Positions 50,840 to 61,439 of a DNA stretch of 64,000 nucleotides are shown here, in pieces; within the stretch, counting starts at the first letter, position 1, and every line of letters starts with the position of its first letter. The translations under genes were made by a program, and so were the position numbers. The notes under the pieces were generated by a model. That model ran no database searches and was not told the DNA's origin. It was given only the letters and a program-made list of their open reading frames with translations. This DNA is from Piscicola geometra. Lineage: Eukaryota; Annelida; Clitellata; Hirudinida; Piscicolidae. The stretch spans positions 128,501 through 192,500 of the forward strand of contig OX030966.1 of NCBI GenBank assembly GCA_943735955.1. Direction: 5' to 3'.

Positions 50840-51190
50840 AACACCCTTGAAGGTCGGCACATGGAACGTCGAAAGGCTAATGCACAAGGATGGTGCTGAA
50901 ACAACCTCAACGACGAAGAGCACACTGGCGCAAGAGCCTCACAGATGCAGCCTCAACATTGCTGCCTTGAGTGAACCGTCGGAGAAGAAGAACTCTGTGA
51001 AACTGGCCTCGGCTGCACTTTCTTGGAGGGCAGCACAAGCGAGGAAGGACGTGAAAGAGGCATTGGCTCTGTGATAAGAACTTTATTGGTTGGCAAGCTG
51101 GTTAAACTTCCCAAAGGATTCAATGACTGATTTATAAGCATTTCTCTGATGTCTGGTAAGCTTGAGAATGGCAAAAGATCTCAAAGTGGG
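50840..51190 (+). pseudogene. RTE-like LINE endonuclease N-terminus
   Basis: The plus strand reads TPLKVGTWNVERLMHKDGAE, SLNIAALSEPSEK (the first blocks of an APE-type endonuclease with N and E). After shifts it reads TLLVGKLVKLPKGFND, ISLMSGKLENGK. It is truncated at both ends and belongs to the same broad family as 10486-11413. Confidence 0.65.
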
Positions 51191-51810
51191 CCGATAGAAA
51201 TGCTCAAAGAAACGCTCAAAACCTCATGAAAGTGTTTGTCTTGAAGCCAGAAAACTGGAAGCCTTCTGCAACGCACCTTGCTGTTTAGTGCTTTTTATCT
51301 TCTACTAGTATGTAAAGAAGATAAAAAAAAGCGCTGTTGAAAAGAGAACTGCCAGAAAGAGCTGCCAACTCAACTCCGAAAATGTGTCACAGTTCTGCAG
51401 CCCTGCAACAAGTCTCCCAAGCCAGAGTTGATTTCATAAGCCATCGGCGAACCCACACTCACTCAATAAGCTCACCAACGCCATGTGATCAAACTAATAG
51501 GTTGAATCGTCATCGTTGAAACGGACAACCAAAAAGAGATTGATCGTCGTTGCATGCTTGTTTTTCTAATGAATAAAATATTTAAGATCTATCTTTTTTG
51601 TGTGGTTTTCAATCTCGGATGACGAAGAGCGTTGTTTTCGACTAAAAAAGTAAAATCAATTTTTTTTAAAATAAAATTTTAATTATATGATATGTTAATC
51701 ATATCATAAATGGACTTTTTTGAAATTTAAAAATTGATAATATTCATTGACCTAATTATATGGTTTGATGCGTACTAAAACAAATGAAAGAAAATGAAAA
51801 AATCCGTTTT

Positions 51811-51821
51811 TATATATATAC
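51811..51821 (+). promoter_or_regulatory. TATA box of the lectin gene
   Basis: TTATATATATACG about 45-55 bp upstream of the start codon at 51867, placed suitably for a short 5' UTR. Confidence 0.5.
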
Positions 51822-51866
51822 GCATGCTCCCAAAGATTGTTTCTTTTTGGTAGATTTGGACACACG

Positions 51867-52797
51867 ATGTTTTTCCTAAAAGTTTCATTGATAGTTTCTT
51901 GTTTTGCGTTATCAGCGGAATGCTCTGCTTTTTGGAATTGTAAGTCAGTAGTAGACCTTGAAGATATGTTTTTGTTTATATTATATTTCTAACCAACGAT
52001 GCTATGTGAACTATAATAATTTTTCCAAAAGATTTTTTTACATGAATTCGTTAAAATAGTTATTAAAATTAAAATTAATAGTTTCAGCTCAAAAATAATA
52101 TGTTATCGTTCCAGTGTCTTCTGCCAACGTTCTCTTTCGCAAGCCTGCCAGACAAGATGGCACTGCGTTCATTCACGTAGCTGACCTTGCTGTGGATGGA
52201 AACTACAATCCAAATATGGATTCTGGCTCATGTGCTCACGCTGGGAATGCTGGAACGTGGTGGCTTTGCGACATGCAGAACTTCTACATGGTTGGAAAGG
52301 TGTCAGTGTATGGAAGGAATAGGCATATGTTTCGACTAAACTTCTTCATCGTAGGTCTTTCCACAAGCGACTACGGAGGCGGTGATGTGGTCAGAGGCGC
52401 GTACCACATATGTGCTCAATACCCAAACCCGATTGTTGGAACTGGTCCTTTCACGGTGTATTGCATCCCTCCCATCCCCTTCTCCAAATACCTGATCGTG
52501 CAGCAGCCTGAACCCACATATGGAGCTATCACAATATGCGAGATTGAAGCGTTTGTAGTTGAGACCAAGAGAGGCTCGAGGTGGCAGAGGTTCAAAGGCT
52601 TCTTCCAGAGCAACTTCCAATTGACCAGACTGGCAACAAAGGATGGTTTGGAGTGCTTGCAGCAGTGTTTGTCCATGGAAGATTGCTGGTCTGCCAGTTA
52701 TTCGAGCTCCAGAGAGTGCATCCTCAGCGCAAGCGATAACACCAGTGTTCTAGTCCAGAATCACGCGTGGGTTTACTATATGGGAATCGAATATTGA
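51867..52797 (+). CDS. secreted fucolectin-like plus PAN/apple protein (two exons)
   Basis: Exon 1 (51867-51939) encodes a signal peptide (MFFLKVSLIVSCFALSAECS) and ends at AATT|GTAAGT in phase 1. Exon 2 (52115-52797) starts after TTCCAG and completes the codon, giving 251 residues. Residues about 27-160 form a fucolectin/tachylectin-4-type F5/8C domain: IHVADLAVDGNYNP, SCAHAGN, TWWLCDMQNFYMVGKVSVYG, RLNFFIVGLS, then YLIVQQPEPTYGAITICEIE with the final strand. Residues about 185-245 resemble a PAN/apple module: CLQQCLSMEDCWSASYSSSR, ECILS. The product is expected to be extracellular and bind glycans. The gene looks intact, with a TATA box upstream and AATAAA downstream; a MITE-like element begins 114 bp after the stop. 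Confidence 0.85.
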
Positions 52798-52890
52798 GTT
52801 GAGTTGAAATTGTGTTTTCGGTGTTTTTTCTGACACAAAGTTTTTCAGTTTACTTTTTTCCCGTTTACCCTTTTATTAGTTTAATTCTTA

Positions 52891-52896
52891 AATAAA
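52891..52896 (+). terminator. polyadenylation signal AATAAA
   Basis: AATAAA 94 bp downstream of the lectin gene stop codon, just before the inverted-repeat element at 52911. Confidence 0.6.
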
Positions 52897-52910
52897 ACCA
52901 TTTGAAACTA

Positions 52911-53586
52911 GACTGTGGGCCAAAAAACATGCAACTGTATGTTTGTATATAACTTTTGCAGATGCAAATCGATTGATTTTAACAAATTCACTGTTTGACT
53001 CAAAAATTAATGGAGAACAAGATGGTTTAAATTTTTTGTATGAACCGTCTAATATGCAATACTTTTATCTAGTGAAAATGAAACAAGTGTAAAAAATATG
53101 GAGAAATTTTATGTAAAACTCATAAAAATGGAAAAAACTTATTTACAAAAATTAAAAATGTATTTGAAAAATTGCAAATTTAAAATAATTTTTTTTCTTT
53201 CACATAACTTTTTTTGTCCTTTTTTCGCACTTGTAATGGTAGTGCATATTTGAAGGAGCCGATTTTAATTTTCATTTTATAAACTTTAAAAAGAAGATAT
53301 GAACAAATTAAGAATTAAAAAAACTAAAATCATGAATTACAACTTTAAAGTTTTTAGAGTTTAAAACATATTTTTACATGTGTTTTACATGAAGGTTTTC
53401 GCTCTTTTAGACTTGTTTCGGTTTCACATTTTGAAAATACTGCATCTTGAAAGAATAAAAATTTTTCTATAACATCTTGTTTTCTATTCATTTCTGAGTC
53501 GAAATTTTTTTTATTTTTTAAACTCGATTTACATTTGCCAAATTCATAAACAAATATACAGTGGCATGCTTTTTTGGCTTAGAGTG
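52911..53586. mobile_element. mariner-like MITE, 676 bp
   Basis: Left end GACTGTGGGCCAAAAAACAT and right end ATGCTTTTTTGGCTTAGAGTG are imperfect inverted repeats with TA on both sides. Similarity extends inward about 130 bp (AACAAGATGG near 53020 against the complementary ATAACATCTTG near 53470). No frame. A fragment of the same family lies at about 57220-57350. Confidence 0.75.
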
Positions 53587-54774
53587 TATAAAAGCGTTTC
53601 TTTCTTCATGAAACTTTACTTATTCTTCAATTGTGTTCAAGAAATGAGCCTGAATTAGTTTTGATGTTTTAAGTTTCGTATGAATTTTTTAGACAGAAAA
53701 TAACTCCATTGTTTTTATATATAAATTATTAAAAAATATATTTGATTAAAAAAAATTTTTTTTTGAGATAAAAACCAAATGGATAAAGACATCACGTTTT
53801 TAATGAAAAAAAAAATTTATGAAATATTTTTCAAATATTGAGCTTGACGATTGCACGCCATTTGAGATAACATTCACATATTCAATCTTGTTTCATGTGT
53901 TAAATATATTCCAAATTTTTCCTTCAATCAGCTAGTTGGCCCTTTAAGTGTGAAAGACATTCCTCATGACTGATATTGTCCTCTTACAAAATACTAATGA
54001 CTTCATGAAGAGCAAATCTGAAAATACTATATTTTACCATCAGTATTACTGCATAATGTCCTTAAAAAAGGAAACTCAATAAAACACAGTTTTTGGAAAT
54101 AATATTAGATGTAAAATAAAATGTATTTTAAAATAAGATATAGGATAAATTCCAATAAAATAATACTAAATATTATGAATGGTAAACCTTAAATAAAATA
54201 ATAACTAACTTTTGTTCACGAGCCCTCACAAAAAGACAAAAACTGTTGTTTTTGCGTTGAAAAATCAAAAAATCGAAATATCGAAACACTCTATCAATTT
54301 GGAGTCAAACAGATAAAATAGACAAAAACTTCAGTTTATACAGGATTGGATTAATTTCAAAAATAATAAATATAAATAACATAACTATTTTTAAATTTTG
54401 TTTAAATTGTTGTCCTTAAAAAAGGACAGTATGCATTAATGGGTTAAATAGCTTCACGTCGGTTCTTTTCTTTTACTTTATCTGAAGCCATTTTTCATCT
54501 GCATAATGTCGGTCATACAATGGATAAGTGACATCGAAGAAGTGAGACAATGCCTTGAAGCATTAAAACGAATTTTATTTTTCATGATGGACCAAGCTAT
54601 TTAATTTTTGTTTTTTACCAAAATTAATCGATTCCGTTTTGTCTGTACTCTATCATTAATAACTATTTTTTTAATGTTAAAAATATAATGTAATCTAAAT
54701 ATTAAAATTACCATTTTTAGAGTAATTTGTCATTTTAAATGAAATTATTATATTTTGAAACATAATCTTCCAAG
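53587..54774. other. AT-rich intergenic, nothing recognised
   Basis: About 1.2 kb of AT-rich DNA without convincing frames. A GC-richer patch near 54450-54600 shows no clear exon. Confidence 0.5.
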
Positions 54775-55649
54775 CATGGGGGGCGATCCTGGGGGGGTCC
54801 TGGGGTCAGGATCCCCCCACTTTTTTTTAGTGGGGGGGTCCACCTTAATAGGGACCCCCACTTTTTCCCATTTTTGTATTCACAAATTTCTATTTGAATA
54901 TGAGCATAATCGTCAAACATGGCATAAAAGTAAATGTTTATACAGTAATACATTGTGAGTATGTGTAGTTATAGTGATAGCTGTCTAAAACATAAATATT
55001 CTTTTATTACTTAAATACTCTTTCACCTAATTTTTTTCATCACTATGGCATAGGCGGGAATCCTGGGGTCCACCTCTACAAGAACCCCCTCACTCTTTTA
55101 AAAATACACATTTCTCAACTCTAATTTTAATACGAGCCTAATCGTCAACCATGGAATAAAAAATGCTAATACAATAATACATTGTGAGTATGTATGGGCA
55201 GATATGCTAGGGGGGTCCTGGGGTCCATCTTTATATGGACCCCCTCAGTTTTACAAATACAATAATTTCTCAACTCCTATCTTAATACAAGGAAAATCGT
55301 CAACCATAGCATGAAACAGAATTTTTATTCAGGAATATATTTTTTCAATTTTCGCAAGCAGACATTCAGAATGCTTTTCAGAAAATATCAGTTCACTTTT
55401 TGCAAGCAGACAGATTTACATTTTAATAAAAAAATCATTCATATTGTGCTACTTAATTTGCATGGGCAATATTCATAGGGGGATTCTGAGGTCCACTTCG
55501 ATATCGACCCTTTCAATTTTTTAGATGAACCAAAGTTAATGAATTTCAAATGGCTTCAAACATTAACTAAATTTGTGGTTAAATCAAACTACAAGTTTCA
55601 TATCACATGACTGCAAAAATAAAATGCTGAGGCTTTTAGCTCATTCTAT

Positions 55650-57090
55650 CGTTAGAAACACAGTGTTAATGCCGAATCAAGCAAGTTTGGTGTTGTGGTT
55701 GACGGCACATAGGACTGCAATGCGTTAGAGCAGGAATCGATATGTATTCGTTTTTTTGATGAAGCTCTGAATGTTAATGAACAGTTTATTGGTTTATTCA
55801 GCCCACCAGACACGATCGGAAAAACATTATCTGCTGTAGTAAAAGATTTTCTGATCAGAATTATGCTACCTATAGAAAACTAAGTGCTCAGACTTATGAC
55901 GGCGCTGCTAGCCTGAACGGCCGACATAATGGTTGTCAGGCTATTATCAGCAGTGTGCATCCGCTTGCATTGTTTTTCCACTGTTCTACACACTGTGCAA
56001 TTCTTGTTGCCCAGCACACAGCTGCCACAAATCCCTTTGGGAGCAATTCACTTCAGTTTGTCCAAGAGTTAGGTGCTTTTTACAATCGTTCAGGGAAGGT
56101 CAAGAAGCAGTTTAGTGATGCTTTAGTGTCTCTTATAATAAACTTTCCTGAAGAGCCACTGAATAAAAAGTATAGTATAAAACTTCTTTGTTCTACAAGA
56201 TGACTGACCAGAGTTTCTACAGTGTCTTTTGTGCTTGAACATTATGAAGTGGTACTTGTTAACTTGGAATCATTTGCTTCCATTGGTACTGCTGATGAAA
56301 CAGCTGAAAGGCTTGAGGCCTTTTTTTAACAGGACACTACTGCACTGGCCCTCAAAGAGTTGTTTTGGTGTTTTCACTTCTGGAACAGTTAAACAAGTCG
56401 TTGCAATCAGAAAGTGCCAAGGTCAGTGGAATGGTTGCAGCGACTGATTCAGTTGTGCAAGAACTGCGTCGCCTACGATCAGATGAAAAGTTTAACGCCA
56501 TTTTCAGAGTGTCAACAGTATGGTTTTGGCATATGATCTCGAACCGATTGCTGTACCTCGGGTGCAAAAGCCGTCACAAAAGTATTGTGGGCTGGGCCCA
56601 GCTTATCTAGCAACAAAACCAGAGGAACATTATCGAGCAGCATACTACGCTGTCATAGACATTGCAATCATGCAACTCACAGAAAGGTTTAATCGAGATT
56701 TTCCTGGTTTGCGTTAATACTTGCAGCTGGAGACAATGTTGCTAACTGGTGAAGTGAACCATGATATTTGCAAGCAGTATCGTTATTTAAATGAAACTGG
56801 TCTTTGTTCACAGTTAGCTATTATTAAAGACCAGAATGAATAAAGAAAATTAGCCTAAACGAAAAAAATAATGCAAGCTATGATCCCGGAAGTCAGAGCT
56901 CTGTTTCCTTAGGTTGAAAGATTGATCAGGTTGATGCTTGTGCGTCCAATAACGTCTTGTACTGCAGAAAGATCTTTTAGTGCTTAGCGGCGTCTTAAGA
57001 CTTGGTTGCCTGCACCTATGACACAGCCTCGCTTGAATTCACTGGCCGTTTGTCATGCACATCAGGATATACTTGACAGTCTGGATTTAT
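55650..57090 (+). pseudogene. hAT transposase (ZMYM/TTF-type) remnant
   Basis: Plus-strand pieces with stops and shifts: SAQTYDGAASLNGRHNGCQA, IISSVHPLALFFHCSTHCAI, then DALVSLIINFPEEPLNKK, LLCSTR; FNAIFRVSTVWF; YAVIDIAIMQLTERFNRDFP; and a dimerisation end LMLVRPITSCTAERSFSA, RRLKTWLPAPMTQPRLNSLA. This order matches hAT transposases related to ZMYM1/THAP-domain proteins (D-G-A-x-x-x-x-G, H-C, and E-R-S-F-S-x-L-R-R-L-K-T-W-L). It cannot be translated as one protein. Confidence 0.8.
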
Positions 57091-57219
57091 AAAGGCTAGC
57101 AGAAAAATTTGCCAGTCGGTCAGACATTCAAAAGGGTCTTTTTGGAAATTGGAGTAAACGAGCTGTAGGGGAAGGGCAAGAGGACAGGCAGAGAGAATAT
57201 TTTATGTTATCTAAATGGC

Positions 57220-57360
57220 CCACAATGGGCCAAAAAAAATCTCCCAATGTATATTTGTTTATAACTTTAGCAAATGTAAATCTATTTGTAATTTTTTTAA
57301 ACTATTTGACTCAGAAATGAATGGAAAACAAGATGTTATAAAATTTATTTGATGGCTTGA
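57220..57360. mobile_element. fragment of the MITE family at 52911
   Basis: GGGCCAAAAAAAATCTCCCA, ATGTATATTTGTTTATAACT and GACTCAGAAATGAATGGAAA parallel the left end of the 52911-53586 element. It is truncated after about 140 bp and lies inside the 54775-57645 hAT. Confidence 0.65.
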
Positions 57361-57779
57361 TGGCTAGTTGCACTCGAATTTATATAGATGACAAATAAAA
57401 GGTACCAAAATCGCTATTGCTTTTTTTCAAATCGCTCATAGTAGCAATAGAAAAGTGTTTTTATTAAGTATCAAACTTTTTTTTAATGTTTGGTGATACA
57501 AATATTAATAGTTGATACAAAAATAATTTACACTACATCAAACAATACTAAATAGTATTGCTTGTACTGTATTGGTCGATACCGGTTCTTTGATTCCAAC
57601 CCTGGGGAGGACCCCCCCAAAATTTTCCGCAGATCGCCGCCTCTGCTTCCAAGAGTGGTTTATGTATTTGCCCATATGTGCATTTTCTATAAAATTAGAT
57701 ATAAAAAATTCCAAACATTTGCTTGATTCCGTCTTTTGAAAGCTTATACAGCCACCTAATATTGCTGGTATAACTTATA

Positions 57780-57896
57780 GATGATTATGCCTCCCCCCTA
57801 CTAAGGAACAGAAGAAGCGAGGTTCAAGTACTTATACGGTATAAGTACTTGAACCTCGCTTCTTCTGTTCCTTAGTAGGGGGGAGGCATAATCATC
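57780..57896. repeat. perfect palindrome, 58-bp arms with 1-nt spacer
   Basis: 57780-57837 and 57839-57896 are exact reverse complements around the single G at 57838. The arms begin GATGATTATGCCTCCCCCCT and meet at CTTATAC-G-GTATAAG. No mismatch was found on base-by-base reading. No target duplication or frame accompanies it. Confidence 0.97.
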
Positions 57897-58658
57897 GATT
57901 CCAAAATCTCAAAACGTCCACTTAGGAAATGATTAACACTAACAATACAAGAAGTTTGACATACATTGTTTTTCAATGTCCAAAATAACCACCCCCCACC
58001 CGGGTTTATCAAAAGAACCTACTTCCAATATTAAATATTTATTATATAACCTAGTGAACCATATTCCAAGTAGACGTAACGAATTTCCACTTTTTCGATT
58101 TTATGCCTACTTATGCTCCTACTTTTAGTCATAAACGATAATCAATAGCGTGAAAAGTACATTTTCAAATTTGAAATTTCAATTTTAGTTCTCAATTTTA
58201 TTTAAAAGTTACATTTTTCAAATTTATGTTTTAATTAACAAAAATGAAAAAAGAATTAAAGATTCGAAACGTGAAAAAGTCTATTGTGAAACTGAATTGT
58301 AAAATTTATTCAACAATTTAAAATTTTATCTCTGGCAAATTTTATCTATATTTCAAATTTTATCTCTATTAAAATGTTATTATTCTTTCAAATGTTATCT
58401 CTATTTCAAATTTCATTTTTATTTCAAATTTCATTTTCAGTTTAGAAGCATCTAACTGGAAGTGAAAATAAAAATTTAGAACGAATTACAAAAGAGGAAA
58501 AAGTTTACTTTTCTTGTTGAATAATTTTCAGTTTTGAAAAATCGAATTTTCAACTTTGTCTTGACATGAGCATTTAAATTTGATTCAACATTTAATTTTA
58601 TTTGTTTTTTTTCAATTTAGAAGGATTTGATTGGAGATGGAAATGATATGACGTCAGC
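57897..58658. other. AT-rich intergenic with degenerate AATTTTATCTCTATTTCA repeat
   Basis: 58310-58440 holds several degenerate copies of TTTCAAATTTTATCTCTA. Otherwise nothing is recognised. Confidence 0.6.
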
Positions 58659-59695
58659 TAGAGACCGACCGAAACAGATATTTTTATTTCGGCCGAAACC
58701 GAAATTAGGCCGAAATTAAAACCCCATTTTCGGCTGAAACCGAAATTAAGCCGAAATTGAATATCAATTTTCGGCCGAATCCAAAATTAAACCGAAATTG
58801 TAATCATATTTTCGGCCAAAACCGAAGTCGAAACCGAAATGTTTTCCAACTTTTATTAAAAATGAAAAAATAGGATTTAATGATGACAATGCCAGTTTAA
58901 TAAGTGAATCCAAACAAGCGTATATTTTAAGCCAAAAAATAAAAGTTTTTCAACAACAAAAATTTGCTTTGATCAGACTGACATTTTTTTAAAAACCTCC
59001 AAATAGGATTCAACGACATTCTCACAATTTATTTTTGAATTAATTAATCGAAGCCAAATCTTTTCGTTCTTTCGACTTATATACAGTGTTTTTCAAAGCA
59101 TGGATATCTAGAATTCCACATGCTTGTATATCTTATTCGAATAATTAGTCTTATGTCACCCATAAATCAATTAATCACGATATCTAATAGAGATGAGAAT
59201 CGAACCCAAACTGAATAATTCGAGTTTGATTGAGGATATACAGATACTTACTTTTGACAATAACATTTTTTTAAACAAATTTTTAAAAAAATAGAATTTG
59301 CTTAAAAAAAGTTTTGTTAAATATCATCATTGAACGTATGCCAATTACTTAAATTTCAAATACATGATTGTTGTTCCAGATGCTTGTATATGTTATTCGA
59401 ATAATTAGTCTGATGACACCCATAAATCAATCAACCACGATAACTAATAGATATCTAATAGAGAATCGAACCCGAACTTAATAGTTCGATTGAAGATACA
59501 GATATATCAGATAAACTACATAAATAAATAAAAATTTCGGTTTTTCGGTAATTATGAGATCCATTTCGGCCGAAACCGAAATTGAGCCGAAATTACATAA
59601 TTATTTTCGGCCGAAACCGAAAACTTGCCGAAACTAAGAAAATTGGCAACTTCGGCGCCGAAACCGAAACCGAACCGAATTTCGGTCGGTCTCTA
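58659..59695. mobile_element. hAT element of the CCGAAAT family
   Basis: Ends TAGAGACCGACCGAAA and TTTCGGTCGGTCTCTA; flanks ACGTCAGC and ACGTCGGC (8 bp, one mismatch). 1037 bp, no transposase. It is the reference copy that shows how 10438-19596 was interrupted. Confidence 0.95.
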
Positions 59696-59951
59696 ACGTC
59701 GGCATCATGCAATGCAATGATCCATGCTTGCACTTCAAACGGGTAACATTTCAATTGAGAAACAAGTTTTTTTCAGATAAATATATGTTTGAGTTGGAGC
59801 CGTTATTGTTTTGAAAAGAATTTTGAATTGTTGAGTTGATTTTTTAGCCAGAATCTAGGTCCCATGCTGTGACTTTTCGACTTTTCATATCAAAATTATG
59901 AATAAGATTCAACATGATTCAAGTATTGAGTGATGAAAGCGAGGGTTTTAA

Positions 59952-61267
59952 CCCTTAAACACCAATCGAAAAAAAAAACGTTGGCGTCCGCATTGACCCA
60001 TCGCATATTTCAACGAGGTTTTCACTAAAAAATTATTATTTTGGAATTATAGTGATTTTTTATTACACTTTCATATATTTAATAAATAATTCTCTGAATT
60101 TACTTCTTTTTTAGAAAGATTTCACTATCCTAAAGTGGTTTATAATGGTAGAGATGAACCATTACAGGCATTGTGGTCAAAGACTGTTGTCTGTGTATTA
60201 GACAATTAATATCACGAAATATATGTGAGTTATTATCTTAATGTCTAAGATTTGATTGAATTAATATCATAAGTTTTTGAAGCCAAAAACACAAAGTTTG
60301 CTCCAATGGACGCTGATCATGTCATGTGGCAATAAAAACTATCAAATTCAACATGGGTGGTCGTTTTTAATTTAGAACAGTACATGCTAAATTTGGTGCC
60401 TTTGTGATGCCAAAACGGGGTATTGTTTGAACATGAAGTCATTTTTTGGTAATGATTACGGAGGTGAGCCAATTCTGAAAGTTTGGAATGGCTGCTTTAA
60501 TCAACCTGATAGAACATCTGATGCTTGACTGAAAGTTGTTATTAGTGAGAACGGTATGGATAAATCTTCGAGTGTTACCCAAAGGAGTTGAAGAGAAAAA
60601 AAGACAACTAGTTAGTGTTACTATCACGTGTATGGCATATATTAGTAGAAAACAAAAATTTCGTTTGCCTAAAGGCTTTTTTCAACATGTGATAGACGTT
60701 TAAACAATCAATGTTTTTATCTTTTGGCGTGAATTTAAGCGTTAAAAAATGAATAAAAGCAGCTTTTTAAAATGTTAAGAGCAGAGCTATATGATAAATT
60801 ATAATGATAAAAACAATAAAAAAATTATTTTAATCACCCAGTACTTTCTACCTCATCAGCCATGACAGATAGTCGTTTGTGCTGCAGAAAATGCATTCAA
60901 AACAAAACTGTCTAACGTTGTCGAAAATGTCCATTAAAATATTAATTTGGCTAACTATGAATGAATGAACTGCTAATTTTGTGATTTGTAAAAAAATTTT
61001 TCAAAATATTTAACTTGAGCTATTCAATTCGTGTTATTCATTTCATGGGTCGTTTCGACTCATAAGGTCGCGAACGTTGCTAAAATGTTAGAGTGCTGTA
61101 AAATTGAAACTATAAATGAAATTTCACATCAGAGAAGTCTGTTAGATTGTCAATAAAAATGAGACAAAGTCATGAAATTTCAATAAATAATTCCACATAA
61201 AAATAAAAACACAATGAGCGATTGATTAATGGTATGAGTCGAATCGACCCGTGTTGGTGCTTGAGGG
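59952..61267 (+). mobile_element. piggyBac-type element
   Basis: TTAA occurs at both edges (59948-59951 and 61268-61271). Ends CCCTTAAACACCAATCG and TTGGTGCTTGAGGG are inverted repeats; the right end also has CGAATCGACCCGTG. Near 60875 the plus strand reads a Cys-rich piece (RLCCRKCIQNKTV, stop, RCRKCPLKY) like the zinc-binding C-terminus of piggyBac transposases. The rest of the enzyme is decayed. Confidence 0.8.
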
Positions 61268-61307
61268 TTAAGAAATAAATATTTCGTTCTGAACTAAATG
61301 AAATGGT

Positions 61308-61439
61308 TCATTCAAACTGAATGCTCACCATGCTAGCCAAGTTTTGCTTGTAGTGGCTTTCATTGTCCTTTCCATCAGTGGAGTCCATGTTCCCCTCCTT
61401 CTTAGTCGTGAACCTTTGGAATATCTTAGTTGCAAAGAC
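61308..61439 (-). CDS. membrane protein gene: terminal cytoplasmic exon
   Basis: Minus strand: excellent acceptor (CTTTCCTGAACTTTTTCCAG), then 43 codons in phase 0 and a stop: VFATKIFQRFTTKKEGNMDS, TDGKDNESHYKQNLASMVSI, QFE. It follows the transmembrane exon and would be a short, charged cytoplasmic tail. The piggyBac element begins 37 bp after the stop. Confidence 0.6.
   Translation of the reverse strand, partial: VFATKIFQRFTTKKEGNMDSTDGKDNESHYKQNLASMVSIQFE

Larger units (their letters stand above)
54775..57645 (+). mobile_element. hAT element, 2.9 kb
   Basis: Ends CATGGGGGGCGATC and GATCGCCGCCTCTG are inverted repeats flanked by a perfect 8-bp duplication, CTTCCAAG (54767-54774 and 57646-57653). 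The left 800 bp contains three to four diverged copies of a roughly 140-240-bp block starting GGGGTCCTGGGGTCC and ending TACATTGTGAGTATGT (54822, 55063, 55209, 55480). The transposase remnant is at 55650-57090. A fragment of the 52911-53586 MITE family lies near the right end. Confidence 0.92.
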
